The notes under the pieces were generated by a model. It was not told the DNA's origin. It ran no database searches and saw nothing but the letters and a program-made list of their open reading frames with translations. A stretch of 60,753 nucleotides of DNA from an uncultured Ruminococcus sp. (GTDB lineage: Bacteria; Bacillota; Clostridia; Oscillospirales; Acutalibacteraceae): assembly GCA_902785355.1 (NCBI GenBank), contig CACZYF010000004.1:1-60753 (forward strand). Reading direction: 5' to 3'. A program made the translations under genes and the position numbers. Position 1 is the first letter of the stretch, and each line of letters starts with the position of its first letter. Below, in pieces: positions 42,235 to 50,454 of the stretch.

Positions 42235-43371
42235 TCACATCCTGATCAGCGACTGCCACAGAACCGATATAATGCTGCCGAAGCTCTTTTTCTCCGCGTC
42301 CTCAGCGGCGGTGATATCGAACTTCGCAATCTGCTCGCCGTTCAGTGAAAAGCTCAGCTCCCCTACCCTGTCGCCGCGTTTCACGGGAGCTGTGACAGAC
42401 TCGGGCAGGCTGATATTCTGCTCAATCGCTTCGCCCTCGCCCTTCGGCACGGTCAGCGACGCGCTCTGCTCACAGAGAATCTTCACGCTGTCCTTCATAC
42501 CGCCGTCAATGGCGATCGGCTCGAGAGTATCATTCAGACTCAGCCTTCTGCTCTCGTAATTCGCAAACCCGTGATCCAGCAGGGTCGCCGCGTCCTTGAA
42601 GCGTTCTTTACCGCTGTCGGCGCCCAGCACGACCGCGATCAGGCTCATGCCGTCGCGTTCGGCGGTCGCGCTGATACACGAACCCGCCGCGCCGGTCGTA
42701 CCGGTTTTCAACCCCGTGATCCCGTCGTAGGTTTTTAAAAGTTTATTGGTGTTGACGATCTGGGTCTCGCCGCCTCGAAGGGAATCCAGCCAGATGTTGG
42801 TGTAATCAAATATCTTTTTATGCTTCATCAGCTCGCGTGACATCAGTGCCACGTCGTAAGCAGAGGTAATATGACCGTTCTCATCCAGTCCGTTGCAGTT
42901 CTTGAACACGGTCTTATCCATGCCCAGCTCCCGCGCCTTCGCGTTCATTGCGGCGACAAAATCCTCCTCACTCCCGCTGACGAATTCCGCGAGCGCTACC
43001 GCCGCGTCGTTGGCGGAGGCTACCGCCGTAGCCTTGATCATATCGTCAACGGTCATCTGCTCGCCCTCCTCAAGCCAGATATCCGAGCCGCCCATTGAGG
43101 CGGCGTGCTGTGACGCCGTCACCACGTCGTCCATGTGGATCTTGCCGCTGTCTACCGCCTCCATTACAAGCGTGAGAGTCATGACCTTAGTGATCGAAGC
43201 ACAGGGGCGCTGTTCATGTGCATTTTTCTCATAGAGAATTTTACCTGAGTTTGCATCCATTAAAATCGCCGACGGCGAAGAGATATCCTCCTCAGATAAA
43301 GCAGAGGCCGATAGGACGGGTATGGTGAGGAATATCGCGGATAACAGGATCGTAAACCATTTTTTGAACAT
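42235..43371 (-). CDS. D-alanyl-D-alanine carboxypeptidase, DacF-like
   Basis: About 378 residues, peptidase S11. A signal peptide covers residues 1-25. The active site shows S59-ITK62, ASAND as the SxN motif and GLKTGTTGAAG. A PBP5_C-like domain and a C-terminal amphipathic helix (SIISVLWQSLIRM) for membrane association follow. The start is ATG 43371, whose Shine-Dalgarno GAGAGGTG is the 3' arm of a hairpin. It may be the sporulation-type DacF, but no forespore context is visible. The neighbouring isoprenoid genes make undecaprenyl precursors. Confidence 0.9.
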   Translation of the reverse strand: MFKKWFTILLSAIFLTIPVLSASALSEEDISSPSAILMDANSGKILYEKNAHEQRPCASITKVMTLTLVMEAVDSGKIHMDDVVTASQHAASMGGSDIWLEEGEQMTVDDMIKATAVASANDAAVALAEFVSGSEEDFVAAMNAKARELGMDKTVFKNCNGLDENGHITSAYDVALMSRELMKHKKIFDYTNIWLDSLRGGETQIVNTNKLLKTYDGITGLKTGTTGAAGSCISATAERDGMSLIAVVLGADSGKERFKDAATLLDHGFANYESRRLSLNDTLEPIAIDGGMKDSVKILCEQSASLTVPKGEGEAIEQNISLPESVTAPVKRGDRVGELSFSLNGEQIAKFDITAAEDAEKKSFGSIISVLWQSLIRM

Positions 43372-43408
43372 AAAAAACACCTCTCCCCACATGTGTATGA
43401 GAGAGGTG
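43372..43408 (-). promoter_or_regulatory. Terminator-like hairpin that holds the carboxypeptidase ribosome-binding site
   Basis: Read leftward: CACCTCTC, a 15-base loop, GAGAGGTG, then TTTTTT and ATG. The 3' arm is the Shine-Dalgarno sequence and the T-run is the spacer to the start codon. The structure could end transcription after ispF or block translation of the carboxypeptidase. Confidence 0.6.
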
Positions 43409-43446
43409 CGTGATATATTCTCTTTGAGTATTTTACGGTCAACAGC

Positions 43447-43920
43447 TTATATTTCCTCGATCAGGCAGACGGCGGTGGCGGAGATACCTTCGCCCGAGCC
43501 GGTAAAGCCCAAGCCCTCCTCGGTCGTCGTCTTGACGCTGACGGCGGTCTTTTTCAACCCGCAGGCAACCGCGATATTCTCGCGCATTTCATCAATATAA
43601 GGCGCAAGCTTCGGCGCTTGGGCGCAAACCGTACAGTCGATGTTATGAGGCTTGAAGCCTGCTTCCTTGAGCTCGCCGACGACCTCCCAGAGGAGCTTCG
43701 CGCTGTCGGCTCCCTCATACTTCGGGTCGGTATCGGGGAACAGCTTGCCGATATCGCCGAGAGCGGCTGCGCCCAAGAGCGCATCCATCACGGCATGCAG
43801 CAAAACATCCGCGTCGGAATGTCCGTCCAGACCCTTTTCATAGGGAATCTCAACGCCGCCGAGTATCAGCTCCCTGCCCTTCTTCAAACGATGTACGTCG
43901 TAACCGTGTCCGATCCGCAT
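43447..43920 (-). CDS. ispF: 2-C-methyl-D-erythritol 2,4-cyclodiphosphate synthase
   Basis: 157 residues; MEP-pathway enzyme that cyclises CDP-methylerythritol phosphate. The metal-binding DVHR (residues 8-11), [26 protein letters not shown] region and the C-terminal family motifs ([14 protein letters not shown]) are present. The ATG at 43920 has AAGGAA nine bases before it; a GTG at 43929 also fits the frame. It follows ispD directly. Confidence 0.96.
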   Translation of the reverse strand: MRIGHGYDVHRLKKGRELILGGVEIPYEKGLDGHSDADVLLHAVMDALLGAAALGDIGKLFPDTDPKYEGADSAKLLWEVVGELKEAGFKPHNIDCTVCAQAPKLAPYIDEMRENIAVACGLKKTAVSVKTTTEEGLGFTGSGEGISATAVCLIEEI

Positions 43921-43925
43921 AGCTG

Positions 43926-44615
43926 TCACTTCCTTTTTGATAATAACGCTTCGGCGATCGTGATATCCACCGGCGTTGTCAGCTTGATATTCGAGTATTC
44001 GCCGCGAACGGTCAGCACCTGCTCTCCGATGGCTTCGACCATCGAGCAGTCGTCCGTCACGTCGAGGTTATTCATCAGCGCGTTGCCCATCGCCCGCTTG
44101 TACAAATCCTTCTCAAAGACCTGAGGCGTCTGAACCGCCCACATAGAGGAGCGGTCGGGAGTCGAGAGGATCGCTCCGTCCTCACCGACGACCTTCACAG
44201 TATCCGTCACGGGAGTCGCGAGGGTCGCGGCGCCGTTCTCATAAGCGGCGGAAAGCACCCTCTCGATCTCCTCGGGAGTAATCAGTACTCTCGCACCGTC
44301 ATGGATCGCAAAATGCGTCACGCGCTTATCGGCGGCATGGATACCCTTTCTGACGCTTGCCATACGGGTGGAGCCGCCCGCGGTAACGGTGCTGACCTTT
44401 TTGAACTTGAAGGCGACCTCGGCGATATTCTCGATATCGACGGGACGCGCCACGACGACGATCTCGTCGATCAGATCGCAGCTCTGAAACGCCTTTAAGG
44501 TATATTCGATCGCGGCTCTTCCGTTGAGCGGGATAAGCTGCTTACTGAGCTTATAGCCCATGCGCGTGCTGTCGCCGGCGGCGACGATGATGGCACAGGT
44601 AAAACGTCCGTCCAT
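43926..44615 (-). CDS. ispD: 2-C-methyl-D-erythritol 4-phosphate cytidylyltransferase
   Basis: 229 residues. It starts with [12 protein letters not shown], the CTP-binding loop, where typical IspD has AAGxGx[11 protein letters not shown] and TPQVFEKDL follow. It makes CDP-methylerythritol for isoprenoid synthesis. It is two bases after metY and immediately before ispF, so the pair is co-expressed with a sulfur-assimilation gene. Confidence 0.95.
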   Translation of the reverse strand: MDGRFTCAIIVAAGDSTRMGYKLSKQLIPLNGRAAIEYTLKAFQSCDLIDEIVVVARPVDIENIAEVAFKFKKVSTVTAGGSTRMASVRKGIHAADKRVTHFAIHDGARVLITPEEIERVLSAAYENGAATLATPVTDTVKVVGEDGAILSTPDRSSMWAVQTPQVFEKDLYKRAMGNALMNNLDVTDDCSMVEAIGEQVLTVRGEYSNIKLTTPVDITIAEALLSKRK

Positions 44616-44617
44616 AC

Positions 44618-45883
44618 TTACACGTTCTCCAGCGCCTGAGCGAGATCGGCGATGATGTCCTCGGGATCCTCGATACCGACGGACAGACGCACCATGTTCG
44701 GCGCGATACCGGCGTCGATCAGCTGCTGATCGGTGAGCTGACGGTGGGTCGTGGACGCGGGATGCAGAACGCAGGTACGGGCGTCGGCAACGTGAATGAC
44801 GATCTTGGCGAGCTTTAACGCCTCCATAAAGCGGACAGCGCCCTCCTTACCGCCCTTGATACCGACGGAGATAACGCCGCAGGTACCGTGGGGCATGTAC
44901 TTCTTCGCTCTCTCATAATACTGATTGGATTCAAGACCGGGATAGTTGACCCACTCGACCTTGTCGTGCTTCTCAAGGAACTCAGCCGCCTTCTGCGCGT
45001 TGGAGCAGTGGCGCTCCATTCTCAGCGCGAGGGTATCGAGACCGAGGAACAGCAGAAACGCGTTCTGAGGCGACTGCTGAGCGCCGAAATCACGCATAAG
45101 ATGGGTACAGCACTTGGTAATATATGCCGCCTTACCGAACTGCTCCGTATAGATCGTGCCGTGGTAGGTCTCGTCGGGCGTAGTCAGCATGGGATAATCG
45201 CCCTGCGTCCAGTCGAAATTGCCGGAATCGACGATGACGCCGCCCAGAGAAACGGCATGTCCGTCCATGTACTTGGAGGTGGAGTGAACCACGATATCCG
45301 CGCCCCACTCGAAGGGACGGCAGTTGATCGGGGTCGCGAAGGTATTATCAACGATCAGCGGAACATGATGCGCGTGAGCGATATTCGCAAAAAGCTCAAT
45401 GTCGATGACATCCAGAGAAGGATTGGTCAGGGTCTCGACGAAAACCGCCTTGGTGTTAGGCTTGAAAGCCTTCTGAAGATCCTCTGCAGAGATATTGGGG
45501 CTGACGAAGTCGAAGTCGATACCCAGATCGCGCAGGGTCTTGTTGAACAGGTTGAAGGTACCGCCGTAGATCGCTGCGGAAGCGATCACATGATCGCCCG
45601 CCTTGCAGATATTGGTAATGCTGATCAGCGAAGCCGCCTGACCGGAAGCGGTCAGCATCGCGCCTACGCCGCCCTCTAACGCGGCGATCTTAGCGGCGAC
45701 AGCGTTCAGGGTGGGGTTCGCCAGTCGGGTGTAGAAGCAGCCCTCGGCGGTCAGGTCAAACAGCTTGCCCATGGTCTCGGCGCTGTCATAGACGAAGGTC
45801 GTGCTTTGCATGATCGGCAGAACGCGGGGTTCGCCGTTCTGCGGTTCGTAGCCGGCTTGTACGCATAAAGAATCCAGTTTCAT
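44618..45883 (-). CDS. metY: O-acetylhomoserine sulfhydrylase (MetY-type)
   Basis: 421 residues, PLP-dependent Cys/Met metabolism family. The PLP lysine lies in VVHSTSKYMDGH near residue 205; LANPTLNAVAAKIAALEGG and the C-terminal SVGIEDPEDI are family signatures. It incorporates sulfide into O-acetylhomoserine to give homocysteine. The insert-bearing length of about 420 favours MetY over cystathionine synthase. The ribosome-binding site is GGAGGTAATTTGAT. Confidence 0.93.
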   Translation of the reverse strand: MKLDSLCVQAGYEPQNGEPRVLPIMQSTTFVYDSAETMGKLFDLTAEGCFYTRLANPTLNAVAAKIAALEGGVGAMLTASGQAASLISITNICKAGDHVIASAAIYGGTFNLFNKTLRDLGIDFDFVSPNISAEDLQKAFKPNTKAVFVETLTNPSLDVIDIELFANIAHAHHVPLIVDNTFATPINCRPFEWGADIVVHSTSKYMDGHAVSLGGVIVDSGNFDWTQGDYPMLTTPDETYHGTIYTEQFGKAAYITKCCTHLMRDFGAQQSPQNAFLLFLGLDTLALRMERHCSNAQKAAEFLEKHDKVEWVNYPGLESNQYYERAKKYMPHGTCGVISVGIKGGKEGAVRFMEALKLAKIVIHVADARTCVLHPASTTHRQLTDQQLIDAGIAPNMVRLSVGIEDPEDIIADLAQALENV

Positions 45884-45922
45884 ATCAAATTACCTCCAAA
45901 ATATTATATCGGGTGAAAATAC

Positions 45923-46447
45923 TCAGAATAGACTTTTGATCCATGAGGTGAGCGCGTCGGTCCCGAAAACGACGAGAGCGATTACGATCAAAAGCGCGAT
46001 CACGGAGAGCACCTTGACGGTGGTTCGCTTCGCCGCGCTCATGGGCTTGTCCTCTTTGTTCTCACTCTTCAGATGCTCGATCTGTGCCTTGATCTCGTCG
46101 ATATGAGGCTCGATCTCGTTGGGTACGGTTTCGAGAGAGCTCAACAGCTCGCTCGCCTTAGGCAGCGCCTGGAACGGTACGACAAGGCTGATATTCGAGA
46201 GCTTCACGTCGTAGCCGGTGACGATCTCGTTCGCAACGCCCTGGGGTTGGACGTTCTCCTCCATATAGGGGATCCCCTCATCCTTCAGCATACCGGTCAG
46301 CATCGCGCGCTCCGTACCGCCGACGATACACAGCCGTACAGGCTCGTTGATATCGGTGATCTCGGCGATCTTGTGCTTGCAGCCGTTCGCGGGTAATGTG
46401 TTGTCAAAGCAAAGGACTTTACAGGTTTTGCAGAATTTCAAAGCCAT
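45923..46447 (-). CDS. Zinc-ribbon / DUF2007-like tail-anchored protein
   Basis: 174 residues. An N-terminal cysteine cluster (FCKTCKVLCFD, then C-K-H) looks like half of a zinc ribbon. Residues about 35-95 (VGGTERAMLTGMLKDEGIPYMEEN) resemble the DUF2007 putative signal-transducing domain. A charged coil follows, then a C-terminal membrane segment (VLSVIALLIVIALVVFGT). So the soluble domains face the cytoplasm from a C-terminal anchor. The function is unknown; it precedes metY by about 40 bases and may be read with it. Confidence 0.6.
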   Translation of the reverse strand: MALKFCKTCKVLCFDNTLPANGCKHKIAEITDINEPVRLCIVGGTERAMLTGMLKDEGIPYMEENVQPQGVANEIVTGYDVKLSNISLVVPFQALPKASELLSSLETVPNEIEPHIDEIKAQIEHLKSENKEDKPMSAAKRTTVKVLSVIALLIVIALVVFGTDALTSWIKSLF

Positions 46448-46494
46448 CCCTCCTTACTAAACACTTATCTTAGCACAAAACCGATAGCATTTCA

Positions 46495-46533
46495 ATATTT
46501 TAGGGCAGAAAAGTTCAAATACTCTTCTGCCCT
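46495..46533 (-). terminator. Terminator of dpaA-dpaB
   Basis: Read leftward, AGGGCAGAA and TTCTGCCCT form a 9-bp stem followed by AAAATATT, just past the dpaB stop. The T-run is weak. Confidence 0.5.
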
Positions 46534-46539
46534 ACGGCT

Positions 46540-47112
46540 TCATCTGAATATCGGCTGAGCCTGCTTTCTCTGAATCGCGAGCTTCACACACGAGGGTATC
46601 AGGCTAAAGTCCGCCACCAGTGAATTCGGTTTATTCTCGGGATCATCCTGAGAGACCGGTACGATATAGACATTCTTGCGGTTTAAAAGCTTCCCGATAT
46701 TCTCGGCGGAAGCGCCTAAGGCGTCGTTTGACGCGATACACAGCAGTACCGGAGCGCCGATACGAAGCTGGGACTTCACAGCCATCGCGACAGGCGTATC
46801 GGTGATACCCAGCGCGAGCTTAGAGAGCGTGTTGCCGGTACAGGGAGCGACAACCAGCACGTCGCACAGCTTTTTCGGTCCGATGGGTTCCGCGCCGCTG
46901 ATGGTATGGATGACGCTCTTTTGACAGATATCCTCCACCTTTGCAACGATATCCCGCGCCTTGCCGAAGCGCGTCGAGGTCATATAGGCGTTCTCGGACA
47001 TGATCGGCAAGAGCTCGTATCCGTCGGCACAGAGCCGCGACATTTCTTTCAGACTTTTATCAAAGGTGCAAAAGGAACCTGTCATCGCATAGCCTACAGT
47101 TATCTTTTCCAC
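46540..47112 (-). CDS. dpaB: Dipicolinate synthase subunit B
   Basis: 190 residues, flavoprotein-like (HFCD fold). It begins MEKITVGYAMTGSFCTFDK and contains CDVLVVAPCTGNTLSKLALGITDTPVAMA, diagnostic for SpoVFB. With subunit A it oxidises dihydrodipicolinate to dipicolinic acid, the spore-core calcium chelator. It is 12 bases after dpaA. Confidence 0.95.
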   Translation of the reverse strand: MEKITVGYAMTGSFCTFDKSLKEMSRLCADGYELLPIMSENAYMTSTRFGKARDIVAKVEDICQKSVIHTISGAEPIGPKKLCDVLVVAPCTGNTLSKLALGITDTPVAMAVKSQLRIGAPVLLCIASNDALGASAENIGKLLNRKNVYIVPVSQDDPENKPNSLVADFSLIPSCVKLAIQRKQAQPIFR

Positions 47113-47124
47113 CGTTTTCCTCCT

Positions 47125-47979
47125 TCATACCGAGCCGGCTCCATTCAGCTCGGACAGTATTGTTATGATGGTATCCTTGATGATACACCCCGCCGCGAGC
47201 GGCGCCGTGCTTCCCGGGAGGGACAGGGCGTGAATACAGCTGAGTCCTCTCTCTCCAGCTCTGTTGAAGTCTACGCCGCCGGGAAGGGACGCGAGATCGA
47301 CGACGAACACATCCTCACGCATCCTGTCGATCTCCTCGGCGCCGATGATCGGGGCGGGAACCGTATTGAAGATGATATCATAAACGCTGTAATCAATCTC
47401 GCCGAAGCCGGTTGCAGTCATACCTCTCAGACCGATCAGCGCGCGATCAGCGTCCTTTCTCGCGGCAACAGTCACCTCAGCACCCATACATCTGAGCATT
47501 TCCGACAAAAGCTTCGCGATCCTGCCGTAGCCTGTCACAAGGATACGGCTGCCGCATACGGAGCCCTCGTAATCGCTGAGGATCAGACTCAGAGCGCCCT
47601 CGGCGGTCAGCTCGGCGTTACGGTAGGTAAAATCCTCCCGCGCGGCGTAATCATACAGGGAGTGATGCTTATACGGCAGGAGCAGCTGGGCAGAACCGCT
47701 GAACACCGGCTTCTCACCGGTCAGGCGGAGCAACTCGCCGATCCTGATCTTATCAGACGTATAAGGCGCGTTGAGATAACCGCCCTTGACCGGCATGACC
47801 GGCAGGATGATCATATCCGCCCACGATACCGCAGTTACGATATCCGTGATCCATATATCACACAGGCTCAACAATGAGTCAAAGCCTGCGATACAGACCC
47901 TATGACCGTCATTCAGTAGTTCCTTCGCAGTAAAGAGCATCCGCTTATCGCCGCCGATGACTGCAACCTTCAATCCCAT
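47125..47979 (-). CDS. dpaA: Dipicolinate synthase subunit A
   Basis: About 285 residues. A Rossmann NAD(P)-binding domain (VAVIGGDKR at the N-terminus, ILVTGYGRIAKLLSEMLR near residue 150) of the SpoVFA type. It acts in the mother cell late in sporulation under sigma K in known spore formers; sigK is about 43 kb away here. GAGGTGAT lies four bases before a TTG at 47973 (LKVAVIGG) and only just before the ATG at 47979, so the true start may be the TTG. Confidence 0.93.
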   Translation of the reverse strand: MGLKVAVIGGDKRMLFTAKELLNDGHRVCIAGFDSLLSLCDIWITDIVTAVSWADMIILPVMPVKGGYLNAPYTSDKIRIGELLRLTGEKPVFSGSAQLLLPYKHHSLYDYAAREDFTYRNAELTAEGALSLILSDYEGSVCGSRILVTGYGRIAKLLSEMLRCMGAEVTVAARKDADRALIGLRGMTATGFGEIDYSVYDIIFNTVPAPIIGAEEIDRMREDVFVVDLASLPGGVDFNRAGERGLSCIHALSLPGSTAPLAAGCIIKDTIITILSELNGAGSV

Positions 47980-48030
47980 CACCTCATCAAAGAATACAGT
48001 ATATACTATGTAAGCCCTGATAAAAAGGTG

Positions 48031-48057
48031 AAAAAAACCTCCCTCATCAGAGGGAGG
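48031..48057 (-). terminator. Terminator of the DUF1540 gene
   Basis: Read leftward, CCTCCCTC and GAGGGAGG form a perfect 8-bp stem followed by TTTTTTT. Confidence 0.85.
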
Positions 48058-48067
48058 CAGGTGCCGA

Positions 48068-48253
48068 TCAGTGCATACAGCTCTTATCGCAGTCGAAGGA
48101 GCGGCAGTCTACGCAGCTCTCGTCGGTGGGATTCTTCTCATGTGAACCCACCATGATACTGTCGAGCGAGCAGTAGTTATCTTCGCCGTAATGATATTTA
48201 CACTCATCAACGGTGCAGTGGATCGAGCGGTTCGGGTTATTTTCTTTTAACAT
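48068..48253 (-). CDS. DUF1540 protein
   Basis: 61 residues with eight cysteines: CTVDECKYHYGEDNYCSLDSI, then CVDCRSFDCDKSC. This is the DUF1540 pattern, probably zinc-binding. Such proteins are common in spore-forming clostridia and their role is not established. AGGTGA precedes the ATG. Confidence 0.85.
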   Translation of the reverse strand: MLKENNPNRSIHCTVDECKYHYGEDNYCSLDSIMVGSHEKNPTDESCVDCRSFDCDKSCMH

Positions 48254-48364
48254 CTTGTCACCTCAATAGTTATTGCCGGTGTTCCGGTAAGGTTAGTATG
48301 GTCAAAACGGAATGAATCATGCACAATTTACGATCAAACTAATAATATAAGGTGAGGTGAGTTG

Positions 48365-48658
48365 ATGTACATATTCTGTATGATACTATTGGTATTTTTC
48401 GCGATCATCGGGCTGAGCTCCTTTATCTCGGCGGTGCTGAACATGTCCTATAAAGGGAAAGGCGAGCTATTGATCGTGCTGAACGATTTGAAAGCCGATA
48501 ACGCCGAATTAAGAATACGACGAGCGGCAAGGCTCTGCAAAAGCACAAGAGGCAGTTGTATTCTCTGTGTATGTCGGGAAAACGACCCGGCTTATGATAT
48601 CGCAAGGCTCATGCAGCGGGAATACCCTTTCATTAAAATCTCGGATTCCGTCGCATAA
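48365..48658 (+). CDS. Small membrane protein of unknown function
   Basis: 97 residues. An N-terminal membrane segment (MYIFCMILLVFFAIIGLSSFISAVL) is followed by a cytoplasmic region with strand-helix character: GELLIVLNDLKADNAELRIRRAARLCKSTRGSCILCVCRENDPAYDIARLM. The ILCVCRENDPAYDIA block looks like the core of a small Rossmann-like or ferredoxin-like fold, and three cysteines cluster there. GGTGAGGTGA lies five bases before the ATG. It is a single gene with a strong terminator. I do not recognise the family. Confidence 0.65.
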   Translation: MYIFCMILLVFFAIIGLSSFISAVLNMSYKGKGELLIVLNDLKADNAELRIRRAARLCKSTRGSCILCVCRENDPAYDIARLMQREYPFIKISDSVA

Positions 48659-48660
48659 GG

Positions 48661-48695
48661 AAAGCTGTCATTCCGAAGCGGAGTGACAGCTTTTT
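48661..48695 (+). terminator. Terminator of the small membrane protein gene
   Basis: aagctgtca and tgacagctt form a 9-bp stem followed by TTTTT. Leftward it could also help end the ATP-grasp operon. Confidence 0.85.
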
Positions 48696-48700
48696 ACTGC

Positions 48701-49729
48701 TTACAGCTTGATTTGAAAATACTCGTCGCCGAGAACGTCGGCTATCTCTTTAAGGTGACCGGTGCGCTTATCGCGGAGCTTAAAATGCTGGACAAGTCCG
48801 TACCCGGGGTACTCGTTGCCCTCGACCATCACGGGACCGTTCACCGAGAAGGCGACGTCCCAGCCAATGTAACGCACCTGAGGAATACGCTGATGCGCCT
48901 CGACGCACATATCGAACGCTTCCTTTACGCCGTGGATGTAAACGTCCGAAAAGCGCTTGCCGGTCATAGGGTGGGTGTCGTAGACCTCGCCGTAATCATC
49001 AACGACGTTGCTGTCAATCTTACCGTCGGCGCCGATGCTGAAATACAGGTCGTTGGTACAGCCGATAACCTCGGCTTCATCCTGATTGATGCGCATGGCG
49101 TTGGCGATCATTGTCGCTTTTCCGTCCTTATACAGGGTGATGATGCGGAAGGAGCAGACGACGTAGGGATTGATCTGGTTCAAGTCCTCATGCTGGATGA
49201 TCGCGTCCTCTACGAGCAGCTGACCGTTCTTCCTGAGCTGATGATAGAGCGCTTCGGCGTCGGCAATATCCGAGACGCGGATCTTGGTGATGCCATGACC
49301 GCCTTCTCCGTGATTTTCTTTCGCGAAAACCGTCGTTTTATCACTCAGAAACGCCTTGAAATCTTCGGCGGAGCTGACCTGTAAATTGATGAAATCACGT
49401 CCGAGATATTCTCTGAACAGCTCGTCGAAGATCAGCTTATCGTTGAGAACGACCAGGTATTCCTCGCTGTTGAGGTAAGCGAGCAGCTTATAGAACTTCT
49501 TCGCGGTCACGAAGGTATCCTTCTCGCGGGAGTTCAGCTCGATGAAATTACAGCGGAAATAGTCCGTGTAACCTGTACCGCGGGTGAGAAAATTCCACAG
49601 CATATCCATACGAATGTAAAACTTGCTCTTACCGGTATTTTTATGGATGATCTCCACATGCTTGTCGAAGCGTTCGCGGTTGATATCCTTGAATTTATTC
49701 ATCAGCCATTTTGTAGCCGACATCGCCAT
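48701..49729 (-). CDS. ATP-grasp protein, sugar-transfer-associated type
   Basis: 342 residues. The C-terminal half has the ATP-grasp layout: TTVFAKENHGEGGHGITKI as the phosphate-binding loop, QLLVEDAIIQHEDLNQI as the adenine hinge, and IGWDVAFSVNGPVMVEGNEYPGY as the metal-binding Glu-x-Asn region. This matches the ATPgrasp_ST family (PF14397), found in capsule and cell-surface gene clusters. It should ligate a carboxylate to an amine through an acyl phosphate. It is 13 bases after the GatD-like gene and is last in the MurT-like operon. Its substrate is unknown; that context favours a cell-wall or envelope target. Confidence 0.75.
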   Translation of the reverse strand: MAMSATKWLMNKFKDINRERFDKHVEIIHKNTGKSKFYIRMDMLWNFLTRGTGYTDYFRCNFIELNSREKDTFVTAKKFYKLLAYLNSEEYLVVLNDKLIFDELFREYLGRDFINLQVSSAEDFKAFLSDKTTVFAKENHGEGGHGITKIRVSDIADAEALYHQLRKNGQLLVEDAIIQHEDLNQINPYVVCSFRIITLYKDGKATMIANAMRINQDEAEVIGCTNDLYFSIGADGKIDSNVVDDYGEVYDTHPMTGKRFSDVYIHGVKEAFDMCVEAHQRIPQVRYIGWDVAFSVNGPVMVEGNEYPGYGLVQHFKLRDKRTGHLKEIADVLGDEYFQIKL

Positions 49730-49742
49730 AATTATCCCTCCG

Positions 49743-50453
49743 TTATCCCTGAGCGCGCTCGCTGAGCTTTCTCAGGGTTGTTTCGTAGCCTTTTTGCTCG
49801 TAGGTCAGATGAGCCGTTTCGGGCTCTCTGCCGAGGATCAAAGCAGTGATATAGGTCAGAAAATGAGGATTCTTCATTAATACGGGCCCTGTGAGGTGTG
49901 TGCCGAAGTAGTTTTTATAACGGATACCCTCGGTCTTGTCGTCATCGGAGTTCCCGATACCGAACTGCGTGTGGAACAGGGTATCGTTGATCCCGAAGAT
50001 CACGCTTGACTTGTTGATGAAGCCGACCAGCGGACGATCGAGGAAGGACGCGGTGCAGATGATATCGGACGTCATGCGGACGCCGCTCTTCTCGATGGTC
50101 TCGTACTTAAAAAAACCTAAGCCACTGTATTCCGTACCCTTTCCGTCGGTAATCAGATTACCGAGCAGCTCGAAGGAATTACCCGTCATCAGCAGCACCT
50201 TTCCGGATTCGATATAATCCTTCAAGGCGTCTTTGTACTTTACGATGTCCTTCAAAACAACCTTCTGATTCTTCTCGGTACCCGAACCGATGAAGATGAA
50301 GTCGTAGTCGGAAAGGGTCGCTTCATCAGACAGGCTGAGCTTATCGACGGCGACCTCTTCCCCGCTCTTTTCCAGCATCCGCTTCACGGCGCTTATATTG
50401 GCGTAATCGCCGTAGAGGTTCATGATATCGTAGTATAAATGCAGCAGCTTCAT
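49743..50453 (-). CDS. GatD-like class I amidotransferase protein lacking the catalytic cysteine
   Basis: About 236 residues. The N-terminus LLHLYYDIMNLYGDYANI and IFIGSGTEKNQ match GatD, the glutaminase subunit of lipid II isoglutaminyl synthase. At the nucleophile elbow, where GatD has ICGGYQLLG, it reads T90-G-N-S-F-E-L-L-G98 with no cysteine. Where GatD has GTYLHGPLLPKNP, it reads GTHLTGPVLMKNP, so the catalytic His position is T188 with a His two residues earlier. The rest, including GIGNSDDDKTEG, is well kept, so it is a degenerate glutaminase rather than a random relic. The start ATG 50453 has GAGGAGG upstream inside the MurT-like gene's last codons. It may deliver another amine or act as a scaffold. 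Confidence 0.8.
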   Translation of the reverse strand: MKLLHLYYDIMNLYGDYANISAVKRMLEKSGEEVAVDKLSLSDEATLSDYDFIFIGSGTEKNQKVVLKDIVKYKDALKDYIESGKVLLMTGNSFELLGNLITDGKGTEYSGLGFFKYETIEKSGVRMTSDIICTASFLDRPLVGFINKSSVIFGINDTLFHTQFGIGNSDDDKTEGIRYKNYFGTHLTGPVLMKNPHFLTYITALILGREPETAHLTYEQKGYETTLRKLSERAQG

Positions 50454-50454
50454 C

